Source: Humidesulfovibrio mexicanus
GTDB lineage: Bacteria > Desulfobacterota > Desulfovibrionia > Desulfovibrionales > Desulfovibrionaceae
Reading direction: 5' to 3'
Assembly (NCBI RefSeq): GCF_900188225.1
Contig: NZ_FZOC01000005.1
Location: 1-64,000 of the forward strand
DNA: 64,000 nucleotides
The notes under the pieces were generated by a model. The model saw only the letters and a list, made by a program, of their open reading frames with translations. It was not told the origin of the DNA and made no database searches. Position 1 is the stretch's first letter. Each line of letters opens with the position of its first letter. This document shows positions 23,893 through 32,735 of this stretch, piece by piece. The translations under genes and the position numbers were made by a program.

Positions 23893-24120
23893 ATGATTCC
23901 GAGAACCTCCCAGGACGTGAAAAAGGAATTTGAGCGCAAGGGCATCTCCGTTGCTTCTTGGGCCAGGGCCAATGGCTTCGAGACCAACCTGGTCTTCGAA
24001 GTTCTCTCTGGCCGCAAGAAAGGTGTGCGCGGTCAGAGCCACAAGATCGCCGTGAAGCTGGGTCTCAAGGCGGGCGAAATCATCGAGGACCATGACATCG
24101 CCACCGCCATCAACATGTAG
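23893..24120 (+). CDS. Ner/Cro-like DNA-binding protein
   Basis: A 75-residue protein with the sequence type found as first early gene of many Mu-like phages: VKKEFERKGISVASWARANG followed by VFEVLSGRKKGVRGQSHKIA. The HTH is at about 18-60. It would down-regulate early and repressor promoters after induction. It starts about 65 bases after the early promoter. The ribosome site is weak (GGGA). Confidence 0.82.
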   Translation: MIPRTSQDVKKEFERKGISVASWARANGFETNLVFEVLSGRKKGVRGQSHKIAVKLGLKAGEIIEDHDIATAINM

Positions 24121-24173
24121 GGCGAACTCCATGCGGCTTGGCAATCTTCTACACGGCGGCGCGGGGGTGTGCA

Positions 24174-24623
24174 ATGTCTAAGCGCACGCCCAATCTTGCC
24201 CCTGGGATGGTGCAACTCACCCTTCCCTTGTCAAGCCTGCCCTCGCAAAAGCTGAAAGCTGGCTCACTGCGTACGTCCGAGACCGTCAAGGAGGCCCTGC
24301 GCCAGGCGCTGCGCTCCTGCGGACTCTCCCGCGAGACCGTGGCCGACGAGCTGACCCGCCTCACCGGAGAGAACGTCTCCATCCATCAGATCAACAACTG
24401 GACGTCCACCGCCAAGGAGGACCGGTCCATCCCGCTGGAGCAGCTCGCGGCCCTCACCATCGTAACCGGTGACGCCGGGCTGGCGCGCGCCGCGCTGGAG
24501 TGCTCCGGGTGGAGCGTGCTGGCCCCGGAGCAGCACGCCTACTACGAGCTGGGCCGCATGACCGCCGAGGACCGCACGCGCCACCGGAAGAAGCGCGATC
24601 TGCTGGAACGCATCAAGGCCTAG
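24174..24623 (+). CDS. Early phage protein of unknown function with helical DNA-binding look
   Basis: A 149-residue basic protein. A central segment LRQALRSCGLSRETVADELT followed by ENVSIHQINNWTS resembles a small HTH such as that of phage regulators, and a later region reads VTGDAGLARAALECSGW. I know related sequences in other Mu-like prophages but no function. The start at 24174 is preferred over one 12 codons upstream because family-type sequence begins there. Confidence 0.7.
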   Translation: MSKRTPNLAPGMVQLTLPLSSLPSQKLKAGSLRTSETVKEALRQALRSCGLSRETVADELTRLTGENVSIHQINNWTSTAKEDRSIPLEQLAALTIVTGDAGLARAALECSGWSVLAPEQHAYYELGRMTAEDRTRHRKKRDLLERIKA

Positions 24624-24632
24624 GAGGACGAC

Positions 24633-24938
24633 TTGAAAGACAACACCATCTCATCCGCCCGCCGCGCGCTGCGCGTGCTCAAGATCCTCAAGGGGCACAC
24701 CATCACCGGGATCTCGAACAAGGAGATCTCCGAGTCCCTTGGCGAAAGCCCCGTGAACGTGAGCCGCGCCCTGGCAGAGCTTGAGGCCGAGGGCCTGGCC
24801 ACAAAGCTGGACAACGGCCGCTGGGCCCACAGCGTGGCCATGCTGCAGATATCCGCCGCGCACACCGCCCATATGGCCAGCTTGCAAGACCGCATGTCCG
24901 AGATCAACCAACGCGTCGCCGCAGGGGCAACGCGCTAA
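24633..24938 (+). CDS. IclR-type winged-helix early protein
   Basis: A 101-residue protein with an N-terminal winged helix (SARRALRVLKILKGHTITGI, NKEISESLGESPVNVSRALA, LDNGRWAHSVAM), like the DNA-binding half of IclR regulators without the effector domain. Translation starts at TTG, supported by AGGAGG five bases upstream. It may regulate early genes or assist replication. Confidence 0.78.
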   Translation: MKDNTISSARRALRVLKILKGHTITGISNKEISESLGESPVNVSRALAELEAEGLATKLDNGRWAHSVAMLQISAAHTAHMASLQDRMSEINQRVAAGATR

Positions 24939-24962
24939 CACGACAAGCGACAAGGAGAAACC

Positions 24963-25196
24963 ATGACAGCGCCAGAGACCATCAAGACCGACAACGGAAA
25001 GAGCTTTCTATCCAAAACCTTCGGGGAGTTGCTTGGCGAGCTAAACGAGCGGGGCTCCGGGACTCTCTCGTTCACGAGGGGCGATGGCGGGGCGCTGGCT
25101 CTGCTGACCACAGACCCTCGCATGATCGAGATTCTTGAGCGCCTGCGTGAGTTGGCTACGCCGCTGCACGAGGAGGACGACCATGCAGGAAATTAG
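24963..25196 (+). CDS. Small early protein of unknown function
   Basis: A 77-residue acidic protein with SFLSKTFGELLGELNERGSG and a C-terminal helix ending HEEDDHAGN. AAGGAG lies six bases before the ATG. It overlaps the next gene by 14 bases, suggesting coupled translation. I recognise no family. Confidence 0.65.
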   Translation: MTAPETIKTDNGKSFLSKTFGELLGELNERGSGTLSFTRGDGGALALLTTDPRMIEILERLRELATPLHEEDDHAGN

Positions 25197-26562
25197 CATC
25201 GAACGCCTCCACGCCATTCTTGAAAGTGAGGCCGTCATGGACGTGATCCATGACCTTGGCAGGAATCCGGCCATCAAGCCCGTCCTGGCGGACCGCGCCC
25301 ACGAGGCGCTCCAGGTCGCGGCAGAGTTGGCCGAAAACGCCAAGAAAGACCTCTCGGACGAGGCCCTGACAGGCATCGCCATCGCCGCCGTGCGGAGCAT
25401 AGACCCCGAACAGGACGAGTATCATTTGCATCACGTCCTCGTCAGTTGGCTCGGCCCCGACAATGTGCCGAACAACCAGCGGTTCTCCTGGGAACCCAAG
25501 GGCAAGCCCGGCAAGATGAATCTGGCCACCCCGCCGGCCTTTGATCCTAACAAGGCTTCCATGGTCGGCGACCCGTCCGCGTGGCGCGAAGGCCTGAAGA
25601 ACGGCCCGAACGTTGGCCGGATTGAGGCCATCCCCGACATCACCCCAGAGCGCAGCGCGGAGCTGCTGCAGACGCAGAACACCATGGCGGTAGCCGACCA
25701 GGCCGTGATGGACATGGCCCCTGTGTCCGAGGCTCTGGGGCGCATCAAGGCCGCCGAATTCTTTCGACACGTCGGAGATATTATCGTCGCGCAGACCTTC
25801 GTCGACCTTCGCAACTCAAAGAGATACAAGGACTACCCAATTAAGGACGCGGAGGGAAACCTTCGACGCTGTCAGAACTTTGAGGAGTTCTGTCAGCTCG
25901 CGTTCGGCAAGTCCTATACGCGCTGCTACGAACTCTCAAAGAATCTGCACCTCCTCGGCCCGGACCTCTACGAGTCCGCCGAGCGTATCGGCTTCAAGGC
26001 CCGCGACTACGCCGCCCTCAAGGCCCTGCCCGAGGCCGAGCAGGAGATCGTCAAGACCGCCCTGGCCGCAGAAAGCAAGGAGCAGGTGCTGGACATCCTG
26101 CAAGACCTGGCCGCCCGGCACCAGAGCGAACGCGCCGCCACCAAGAAGCAGACCGAGGACATGAAGGCCGACCTGGACGCCCGCGACAAGCTCTTGGCCG
26201 ACAAGAGCGAGCGCCTCGACAAGATCAGCATGGAGCTGGAGAAGCTCAAGAGCCTGCCCGCGAACAAGCGCGAAGTGCTGCGCCTGGAGCAGGAGCAAGC
26301 CGCCGCCAAGAAGCTGACCACCGCCGTGATGGAGGCACAGGCCGCCGTCAATGCCTTCCTCGTGCAGCTGGCCGAGATCAAGGAGGCCGAGGTCAGCGCC
26401 TACACCAAGGAGCACGCGGACCATACCGCCTCGTGGTTCTGCCAGCAGGTGCAGTACGCGCTGCAAGAGAACGGCATTCAGGCGGACATGGCGGAAATCA
26501 TGCTGCCCGAATGGATGCGCGACCAGGCCAAGCAAAGCCCGGTGGACCAGGAGGGCAGGTAG
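25183..26562 (+). CDS. Large early protein with coiled coil, function unknown
   Basis: A 459-residue protein, one of the largest early products. Residues about 195-290 (GDIIVAQTFVDLRNSKRYKD, FEEFCQLAFGKSYTRCYELS, then RIGFKARDYAALKALP) resemble DUF3102/ParB-like helical DNA-associated regions. About 305-400 is a long coiled coil. A conserved-looking C-terminus includes TASWFCQQVQYALQENGIQA. AGGAGG lies six bases before the ATG at 25183. The position before the transposase suggests a replication or host-control role, but this is unproven. Confidence 0.7.
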   Translation: MQEISIERLHAILESEAVMDVIHDLGRNPAIKPVLADRAHEALQVAAELAENAKKDLSDEALTGIAIAAVRSIDPEQDEYHLHHVLVSWLGPDNVPNNQRFSWEPKGKPGKMNLATPPAFDPNKASMVGDPSAWREGLKNGPNVGRIEAIPDITPERSAELLQTQNTMAVADQAVMDMAPVSEALGRIKAAEFFRHVGDIIVAQTFVDLRNSKRYKDYPIKDAEGNLRRCQNFEEFCQLAFGKSYTRCYELSKNLHLLGPDLYESAERIGFKARDYAALKALPEAEQEIVKTALAAESKEQVLDILQDLAARHQSERAATKKQTEDMKADLDARDKLLADKSERLDKISMELEKLKSLPANKREVLRLEQEQAAAKKLTTAVMEAQAAVNAFLVQLAEIKEAEVSAYTKEHADHTASWFCQQVQYALQENGIQADMAEIMLPEWMRDQAKQSPVDQEGR

Positions 26563-26564
26563 TC

Positions 26565-26849
26565 ATGGGGCTCTACAAGGAAATGCCCAGGACTGTCCGC
26601 GCCGTGGACGCCGAAACCGTGTTCGCGCAGGCGACTACCGCCTGGGGCAACCTCCCGACATGGTTTCGCGCCGCCTACGAGGACGGCGACGTGCTCATCG
26701 GCGCGACGAGGATTCTCCTCCATCTCGACAAGGGCAATTGGCTGGAGGTCAGCTCCGGCGACTATATCATCTGCGACGGGGACCGCGCCTTCCGAGTGAT
26801 CAGCGCTGCCAAGTTCCAAACGGCCTACAAACTCGTTACGGAGGCCTAG
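26565..26849 (+). CDS. Small early protein with PGDY-type fold
   Basis: A 94-residue protein containing NLPTWFRAAYEDGDVLIGAT and WLEVSSGDYIICDGDRAFRV. That resembles small phage proteins that carry a WLEV-x-PGDYII module of unknown role. It starts two bases after the preceding stop, and the frame upstream overlaps that gene. It ends one base before the transposase. Confidence 0.65.
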   Translation: MGLYKEMPRTVRAVDAETVFAQATTAWGNLPTWFRAAYEDGDVLIGATRILLHLDKGNWLEVSSGDYIICDGDRAFRVISAAKFQTAYKLVTEA

Positions 26850-26850
26850 C

Positions 26851-28608
26851 GTGAAAGCGGACCTGGGCGAACTGGACCTCCTGCGCGAGCTGGCCACGCG
26901 GCTTGGCGCGGCCCCGCACGGCGGGCGGACGGCCCTGGTGGACAAGGCGGCGCGGACCCTGTGCTGCTCCCGTCAGGAGGTCTACCGCCGCTTGAAGGAT
27001 GTCGGGTTCGACTCAGGCCGCAAAAAGCGCGCGGACCGTGGCAGCAGCATGGTCACCAAGGAGGTGGCCATGCAGGCGGCGGCCCTGGTCCAGGGCGCAC
27101 GGCGCAAGACCGGCAAAAAGACCATGCCCCTCACCGAGACCTTGGAAATCCTGCGCGAGAACGGTCGCGGCTCCGTGGACGCAGAGACCGGAGAGGTCCG
27201 GCTGCCCGATTCCGCCGCCACGCTTTCGCGCGCAATGCGGCGGCATGGCTGCCACCCGGCCATGTTGCAGCAGGGCAAGCCGCACACGCACATGCAGAGC
27301 CTGCACCCGAACCATGTGTGGCAGGTGGACGCCAGCATGTGCGTCATCTTCTACCTGCCGAAGCAGGGTTTGCAGATCATGCCCGAGGGCGTGTTCTACA
27401 AGAACAAGCCCTTGAACATTGAGCGGGTGTCGCAGGAACGCGTGTGGCGCTACGTGGTGACGGATCACTACTCCGGAACGCTCTACGTCCGTTACGTCCA
27501 GACAGCGGGCGAAACATCGGAAAACCTCGCGGAAACGTTCCTGCAAGCCATCCAGAAACGCGAGCAGAATGACCCCATGCATGGGGTGCCCAACAACTTG
27601 ATGATGGACCTTGGCTCGGCCAACACCTCGCACCTGTTCCTGAACTTGCTCAAAAATCTTGGCGTTACGCCTCTGGTGCATACGCCGGGGAACAGCCGCG
27701 CCAAGGGGCAAGTGGAGCAGGCGCAACAGCTGGTGGAGACGCAGTTTGAAGGGCGCCTGTCCTTCATGCGCATCGAAACCGTGGAGCAGCTCCAGGCTGC
27801 GGCGGACCGCTGGCGCTGCCACTACAACGCCTGGGCTGTCCATTCCCGCACAAAGCAGACCCGCAACGCCCTCTGGCTCACCATCACCGAAGACCAGCTG
27901 CGCATCGCGCCAAGTATGGAACTGTGCCGCGAGCTGGTCACCACCAGGCCGGTGGACGCCACGGTGCGCGCGGACATGAGCATCACCCACAGCGTCAAGG
28001 GCTTTGGCCGCAAAACGTACGACCTGCGGTACCTGGCCGGGCTGGTGCCCGGCATGAAGGTGAGCGTGGTGGTCAACCCCTACAAGGCCCCGGCGGTGGA
28101 CGTGGCCGTGAAGGACGAGCGCGGCGACGAAACCATCTGGACCGTTGAGCCGGTGCAGATGACCGAGGCGGGCTTCCGCGCGGACGCGGCCGTGTGGGGC
28201 CAGGAGCACAAGGCCCTGCCGGACACCGTGGCCGACAAGCGCACCAAGGAGATCGAGGCCGCCGGGGTTGTGGCCGGGCGCAAGACCGGCGTGGCGCCCT
28301 ACGGCCTCGACATCGAGGCGGACATCACCGCCGCCCCGGCTCCGGCATACATCCCCCGCCGTGGCCGTGACCTGGGCCTGGACGCCTCCCGCCGCGAGAT
28401 TCCGCCCCTGTCCCACGTGGAAGCCGCAAAGCAGCTCAAGGCCCGCCTGGGCCAGGAATGGACCGCCGAACGCTATGCCTGGCTTGTCCAGCGTTACCCG
28501 GACGGCGTTCCCGCTGAACAGGTCGACGACATCGCAACGCGCCTTGCCGCGCCGGAGACCCCGGTCGGCGCGGTGCTCAAACTCGTTGCCGGAGGCACGG
28601 CATGCTGA
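26851..28608 (+). CDS. Phage transposase A (DDE, rve family)
   Basis: A 585-residue DDE recombinase that joins phage ends to target DNA for integration and replicative transposition. After an N-terminal HTH region (about 25-60) the rve core shows D160 (HVWQVDAS), D253 (NNLMMDLGSA) and E289 (AKGQVEQAQQ), with exactly 35 residues between the last two. The C-terminal part contains a Mu-type beta-barrel region (FGRKTYDLRYLAGLVPGMKV) and a helical tail that may contact the ATPase. It starts at GTG right after the previous stop and overlaps the B gene by seven bases. Confidence 0.95.
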   Translation: MKADLGELDLLRELATRLGAAPHGGRTALVDKAARTLCCSRQEVYRRLKDVGFDSGRKKRADRGSSMVTKEVAMQAAALVQGARRKTGKKTMPLTETLEILRENGRGSVDAETGEVRLPDSAATLSRAMRRHGCHPAMLQQGKPHTHMQSLHPNHVWQVDASMCVIFYLPKQGLQIMPEGVFYKNKPLNIERVSQERVWRYVVTDHYSGTLYVRYVQTAGETSENLAETFLQAIQKREQNDPMHGVPNNLMMDLGSANTSHLFLNLLKNLGVTPLVHTPGNSRAKGQVEQAQQLVETQFEGRLSFMRIETVEQLQAAADRWRCHYNAWAVHSRTKQTRNALWLTITEDQLRIAPSMELCRELVTTRPVDATVRADMSITHSVKGFGRKTYDLRYLAGLVPGMKVSVVVNPYKAPAVDVAVKDERGDETIWTVEPVQMTEAGFRADAAVWGQEHKALPDTVADKRTKEIEAAGVVAGRKTGVAPYGLDIEADITAAPAPAYIPRRGRDLGLDASRREIPPLSHVEAAKQLKARLGQEWTAERYAWLVQRYPDGVPAEQVDDIATRLAAPETPVGAVLKLVAGGTAC

Positions 28609-29804
28609 ACTTGAAGACGATCATCGACGGCTTGGAAGGCGTGTCCCAGCGCATGGTGGCCGACGCATGCGGCTTGAGCCCTGCGGGATTTTCCGAGCTG
28701 GTGAACCGGGGCGCGTGGCCAAAACGCAAGGGCATGGGCGAGGTCCGCGGGCTCATCGTGGATTTCCTGCTGGCCCAAGGCGTGCCGCGCGAGAAACTTG
28801 AAGACGCCTTTGTGCGCATGGGCGTGCGCAAACGCGAGACCAACTATTGCCACCAGGCCGTTTCTGCGGCCGCAGCACCCAAGGAGGAGGAGACCACCAT
28901 GCTCTTGAGGCGACAAGGACTGTTCCCCGAAACCAAGCGGCACTTCCGCCTGACCCGAAACCCCTTCATCAACGACGTGCAGGACCCGGCTGACGTGTTC
29001 ATGAGCCAGGACATCCGCTACGTGCGCGAGGCCATGTACGCCACGGCGCGCCACGGCGGGCTCATGGCCGTGGCCGGAGAGTCGGGCTCGGGCAAGACCA
29101 TCCTGCGCCGTGACCTGCTTGAGCGGCTGCAGGGCGAGGGCCGCCCCGTGCTGGTCATCGAGCCGTATGTGCTCGGCATGGAGGACACCGAGCGCCTGGG
29201 CAAGACCCTCCGCTCCACGCACATCGCCGAGGCCATTCTGCGCACGGTGGTGCCGTTGGAAACCGTGGCCGCCAGCCCGGAGGCCAGGTTCCGCCAAGTC
29301 CACCGGGCGCTCTCCGCCAGCAAGCGCGCGGGCAACTCGCACGTGCTCATCATCGAGGAGGCGCATGATTTGAGCACGCCGCTCTTGAAGCACCTCAAGC
29401 GCTACATCGAGCTGACGGACGGCCTGGCATCGCTGCTCGGCATCCTGCTCATCGGCCAGACCGAACTCAAGACCAAGCTCAGCGAGAGCAACTACCAGGT
29501 GCGTGAGGTGGTCCAGCGCTGCGAGCTGGTGGAACTGCCCCCACTGCGCAACGACGATCTGCACGCCTACCTGCGCTTCAAGTTCTCACGGGCGGGCGTG
29601 GACGACTTGGCCAAGATAATCAGCGACGACGGCATTGAGGCCCTTCGCGCCCGGCTGACCGTTCAGCACCCCAGCCAGCGCAGCCGGGACGGCGTGAGCC
29701 TTTGCTACCCGCTCGCGGTCGGCAACTTCATCGTGGCCGCCCTGAACACCGCCGCTGAGCTGGGCGTGCCTATCGTCAACGCGGACGTCATCCGCTCCGT
29801 GTAA
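28602..29804 (+). CDS. Transposition ATPase B (AAA+, MuB-like)
   Basis: A 400-residue target-selection ATPase. An N-terminal HTH (about 8-40, GVSQRMVADACGLSPAGFSE) precedes an AAA+ domain with Walker A GESGSGKT at 159-166 and Walker B LIIEEAH at 249-255, followed by an Arg-rich sensor region. This is the TnsC/IstB/MuB type that loads on target DNA and activates the transposase. It overlaps the transposase gene, so the two are co-translated. Confidence 0.94.
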   Translation: MLNLKTIIDGLEGVSQRMVADACGLSPAGFSELVNRGAWPKRKGMGEVRGLIVDFLLAQGVPREKLEDAFVRMGVRKRETNYCHQAVSAAAAPKEEETTMLLRRQGLFPETKRHFRLTRNPFINDVQDPADVFMSQDIRYVREAMYATARHGGLMAVAGESGSGKTILRRDLLERLQGEGRPVLVIEPYVLGMEDTERLGKTLRSTHIAEAILRTVVPLETVAASPEARFRQVHRALSASKRAGNSHVLIIEEAHDLSTPLLKHLKRYIELTDGLASLLGILLIGQTELKTKLSESNYQVREVVQRCELVELPPLRNDDLHAYLRFKFSRAGVDDLAKIISDDGIEALRARLTVQHPSQRSRDGVSLCYPLAVGNFIVAALNTAAELGVPIVNADVIRSV

Positions 29805-29829
29805 ACCAAGCCCAAACGAGGAGACCACC

Positions 29830-30036
29830 ATGCTTGCAGAAAAGATTCGCAATGCGCGCAAGGCCCTTTCCGCCCTGGGCGGTCAGGTGAGTGAGGATGC
29901 ATGGGCCGCCATCAAGTGCATCCAACACGAATTGGACGATGCTGGCGACCAGGCTGAAGAGATTGAACGCAATTGGCCCACCCCGCGCGATGGGACCATT
30001 GTCTACAACCCCATAACCACCTCGGCCGAGGCCTAG
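29830..30036 (+). CDS. Small early protein of unknown function
   Basis: A 68-residue, mostly helical acidic protein (MLAEKIRNARKALSALGGQV, QHELDDAGDQAEEIERNW). GAGGAG precedes the ATG. The composition and codon use fit a real gene and the spacing is operon-like. No family is recognised. Confidence 0.6.
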   Translation: MLAEKIRNARKALSALGGQVSEDAWAAIKCIQHELDDAGDQAEEIERNWPTPRDGTIVYNPITTSAEA

Positions 30037-30051
30037 GCATAAGGAGCAATG

Positions 30052-30648
30052 ATGGAAGGTTACATGGAAAACGCCCAGGGGCACCAGGTGCCGCTGGCCC
30101 AGGTGCAGGAAATCGACAAGGCTCGGCACGAGCTGGTGATGGAGAAGGTGGCCAAGGCCAAGGCCATGCGCAAGGCCTTGGCCGAACTCAAGGCCGAGAT
30201 CATGGACGACGTGGGCGCGTTCATCCAGCTCAGCGCCGAGAAGTACGAGGTCAAGGTGGGCGGCAACAAGGGGAACGTGTCCCTGCTGTCCTTTGACGGC
30301 CGCTACAAGATCGTCCGGCAGGTGGCCGAAAACATCACCTTTGACGAGCGCCTGCAAGCCGCCAAGGCCCTCATCGACGAATGCCTGCGCGACTGGACCA
30401 AGGACGCCCGCAGCGAGATCCAGGCCATCATCGACCAGGCCTTCCAGGTCGACAAGGAGGGCAACCTCTCGACCTCGCGTGTGCTCGGCCTGCGCCGCCT
30501 GAACATCACCGACGAGCGCTGGCTGCGGGCCATGCAGGCCATCGGAGACAGCATCCAGGTCACGGGCACCAAGCCCTACGTGCGCGTCTACGAGCGCCGG
30601 GACAACGGCTCCTACACCGCCATCCCGCTGGATATGGCGGCGGTCTAA
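30052..30648 (+). CDS. DUF3164 family early protein
   Basis: A 198-residue protein with the DUF3164 pattern: RHELVMEKVAKAKAMRKALA, a YEVKVGGNKGNVSLLSFDG core, then RLNITDERWLRAMQAIGDSI and a C-terminal KPYVRVYERRDNGSY. It is common in early regions of Mu-like phages after the transposition genes. Its function is unknown. The second of two adjacent ATGs (30052) has better spacing to AGGAG. Confidence 0.85.
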   Translation: MEGYMENAQGHQVPLAQVQEIDKARHELVMEKVAKAKAMRKALAELKAEIMDDVGAFIQLSAEKYEVKVGGNKGNVSLLSFDGRYKIVRQVAENITFDERLQAAKALIDECLRDWTKDARSEIQAIIDQAFQVDKEGNLSTSRVLGLRRLNITDERWLRAMQAIGDSIQVTGTKPYVRVYERRDNGSYTAIPLDMAAV

Positions 30649-30677
30649 ACCCAACTCCAAGCGACAAGGAGAATACC

Positions 30678-30965
30678 ATGAGCAGCAGCGAGCGCAAGCC
30701 GTTCAAAATCAACGTGAGTTACGAAAAGGACCAAGACGTCATCGTCTACGCCGAGTCGCTTGAAGACGCCTTGGAGATAGCCAGGGAAGCCGCTCATTCC
30801 GGTGAACTGCAAGACTTCGCCCCGGAGGAAAGCATGCAGGGCGGCAAAGAGCCGATGGAAGAGATCACCGTCGATGGCGGATACTCCGAGGGTGGTCAGG
30901 TGAAGATCATGGTCGGGGCTGTGATTGAGGACGTCCCCCACGTCAGCGAGGCCAGCCATGCCTAA
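30678..30965 (+). CDS. Small early protein of unknown function
   Basis: A 95-residue acidic protein (KINVSYEKDQDVIVYAESLE, ALEIAREAAHSGELQDF) preceded by AAGGAG. It overlaps the following regulator gene by eight bases, implying coupling. No family is recognised. Upstream open sequence overlaps the DUF3164 gene and is ignored. Confidence 0.62.
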   Translation: MSSSERKPFKINVSYEKDQDVIVYAESLEDALEIAREAAHSGELQDFAPEESMQGGKEPMEEITVDGGYSEGGQVKIMVGAVIEDVPHVSEASHA

Positions 30966-31455
30966 GCAAGCCCGCGAAATCACCCCCGAGCGTGTGGCCG
31001 CCTTCGAGGCCGCCATGGAACGCATCCGCACCGTCACCGGCGCCCGCACACAGGTGCAGCTGGCCGAGGCCCTGGATATCCGCCAGTCCTCCATCTCCGA
31101 CGCCAAGCGCCGGGCCAGCATCCCGGCCGAGTGGCTGCTCAAGCTCCAGCGCAAGCACCAGGTGTTCGCCGATTGGTTCCTGACCGGCGAGGGCCCGCGC
31201 GAGACCACGGGCGGTGCTTCAGCCCGCGTGGAAGAGCTGGAGCAGGAACTGCACCGGGTGATGCGCGAAACCGAGAGCTTGTCGGACATGATCCGCGAGG
31301 CCCTGGTGCATTCGCGCACCACGCTCGACGACCTCATCGAACTCAAGGGCACGAGCCGCGACATGCTCGTGCAGGCCCAGAAAAGGATCAAGGAACTCTC
31401 CTCCCGGCTGCGCGACGTGGACGCCGAAGTGGCCGCCCAGAACTTCACCATGTAA
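30958..31455 (+). CDS. Second CI-like HTH regulator with coiled coil
   Basis: A 165-residue protein with a phage CI-type HTH at about 20-75 (TQVQLAEALDIRQSSISDAK, IPAEWLLKLQRKHQVFADWF, LTGEGP), then a helical coiled coil (about 85-155) instead of a peptidase. It lies within the early operon rather than in the divergent repressor position, so it probably adjusts late or middle expression. A host gene at 59615-60025 has the same domain type. Confidence 0.82.
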   Translation: MPKQAREITPERVAAFEAAMERIRTVTGARTQVQLAEALDIRQSSISDAKRRASIPAEWLLKLQRKHQVFADWFLTGEGPRETTGGASARVEELEQELHRVMRETESLSDMIREALVHSRTTLDDLIELKGTSRDMLVQAQKRIKELSSRLRDVDAEVAAQNFTM

Positions 31456-31479
31456 CCATGTAAAATAGGAGCGAAAACA

Positions 31480-31755
31480 ATGACCAAGAAAGACCTTATC
31501 GCCAAGATCGCCGAGGAGTCCGGGGACAGCAAGGCCACCGTGGAGCGCGTGCTCGACAGCCTGGGCAGCGTTGCCGCCGCTGAGTTGCTGGGCGGCGGCG
31601 AGGTGCCCCTGCCCGGCCTGGGCAAGCTCAAGGCCAAGGAATGCAAGGCGCGCGAGGGCCGCAATCCGAAGACCGGCCAGCCCTTGCAGATCGCCGCGCA
31701 TACTGCGGTCAAGTTCGTGGCCGGCCAGGAACTCAAGGACGCCCTGAAGGGCTAG
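31480..31755 (+). CDS. HU/IHF-family DNA-bending protein of phage origin
   Basis: A 91-residue HU-like protein. It has the family N-terminus MTKKDLIAKIAEESGDSKAT, the LPGLGKLKAKECKAREGRNP hinge into the DNA-binding arm, and TGQPLQIAAHTAVKFVAGQE. A phage-encoded copy could support transpososome assembly, which in Mu needs HU and IHF. AGGAGC lies upstream of the start. Confidence 0.92.
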   Translation: MTKKDLIAKIAEESGDSKATVERVLDSLGSVAAAELLGGGEVPLPGLGKLKAKECKAREGRNPKTGQPLQIAAHTAVKFVAGQELKDALKG

Positions 31756-31764
31756 GGGGCGGCC

Positions 31765-31926
31765 GTGGCGACAGTGACCATCACCATCAAAGACACGGAG
31801 CAAGAGACGGTCGACTTCGAATTGGATTTCAAACCGCCTCTCAAGGATGAAGATACCATGACGAAAGCCCAGTATGCCGCGGGCATCATGATGGAGGCCG
31901 TCACAAAATTCTCAACGCAATCGTAG
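31765..31926 (+). CDS. Small early protein of unknown function
   Basis: A 53-residue protein starting at GTG (VATVTITIKDTEQETVDFEL, then FKPPLKDEDTMTKAQYAAGI). The alternating hydrophobic first half and helical second half look protein-like, and GGGGGCGG precedes it. It is too short for most gene finders. No function can be given. Confidence 0.55.
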   Translation: MATVTITIKDTEQETVDFELDFKPPLKDEDTMTKAQYAAGIMMEAVTKFSTQS

Positions 31927-32016
31927 CGAAACCGCCCCGGCCTGCGGGCCGGGTGCGGTCGGCCGGGCGTGGTGGCCCGGTCCTGATGAGCAGCCGACAA
32001 CCGACAGGAGAAGACC

Positions 32017-32706
32017 ATGGGACACGAGCGCATCATCGAGAAAATCCGCAAGCTGCTGTCGCTTTCCAAGTCCGACAACGAGCACGAGGCGGCGACCGCA
32101 GCGGCGAAGGCCCAGGAGCTGCTGTCCCAGTATAACCTCTCCATGTCGGACATCCCCGCCGGTGATGACGGCCGAATCCACGCGGATACAGCCAAGACAA
32201 GGACGCGGCAGCGCCTGGAGAAGTGGGCGATGTCCTTGGCGTACCACACGGCCAAGGCGTTTGATTGCGCCTACTATCACTCCTGGGAGGGCAACACCTG
32301 TTTCGTCGGTGTCGGCGCAGACCAGGAAGTCTGTGCCTGGACGTTCGGCTACCTCTACAAAACGATGCTGAGCATGGCGTCCAGACATATGCGATCGCCC
32401 CAGTGCCGCCGACTTCGGAGCAGCCGCAGCAAAAGCCTCGCCCGCGAATCGTATCTCCGTGGAGTGGTGCTCACTGTTTCCGGCAGGTTGATGGCCCAGC
32501 GCACGCGCACGCCCGTGACTCAAACTGATTTGGTCCCTGTCAAAATGGACGCCATAGAGGCCGCCATGCCCGACGATTTACGGTCCAGCAGCCTGGAGTT
32601 CAAGAAGGTCCGCGCTGCCGACCTGGAAGCAGGCATGACTGATGGTTTAAATGTGCCTCTTTCGTCGCCGCTCAAGGGAGCAAGGCAGCTTGAAATCACC
32701 GCTTAA
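32017..32706 (+). CDS. DUF2786 family early protein
   Basis: A 229-residue protein with the DUF2786 N-terminus at about 4-45 (RIIEKIRKLLSLSKSDNEHE, AAAKAQELLSQYNLS) and a C-terminal region resembling the DUF7168-type extension with CAYYHSWEGNTCFVGVGADQ. Proteins of this kind are common in Mu-like prophages, with no known function. AGGAG lies seven bases before the start. Confidence 0.85.
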   Translation: MGHERIIEKIRKLLSLSKSDNEHEAATAAAKAQELLSQYNLSMSDIPAGDDGRIHADTAKTRTRQRLEKWAMSLAYHTAKAFDCAYYHSWEGNTCFVGVGADQEVCAWTFGYLYKTMLSMASRHMRSPQCRRLRSSRSKSLARESYLRGVVLTVSGRLMAQRTRTPVTQTDLVPVKMDAIEAAMPDDLRSSSLEFKKVRAADLEAGMTDGLNVPLSSPLKGARQLEITA

Positions 32707-32735
32707 CCTGCAACCGCTAGCACAAGGAGAGCACC

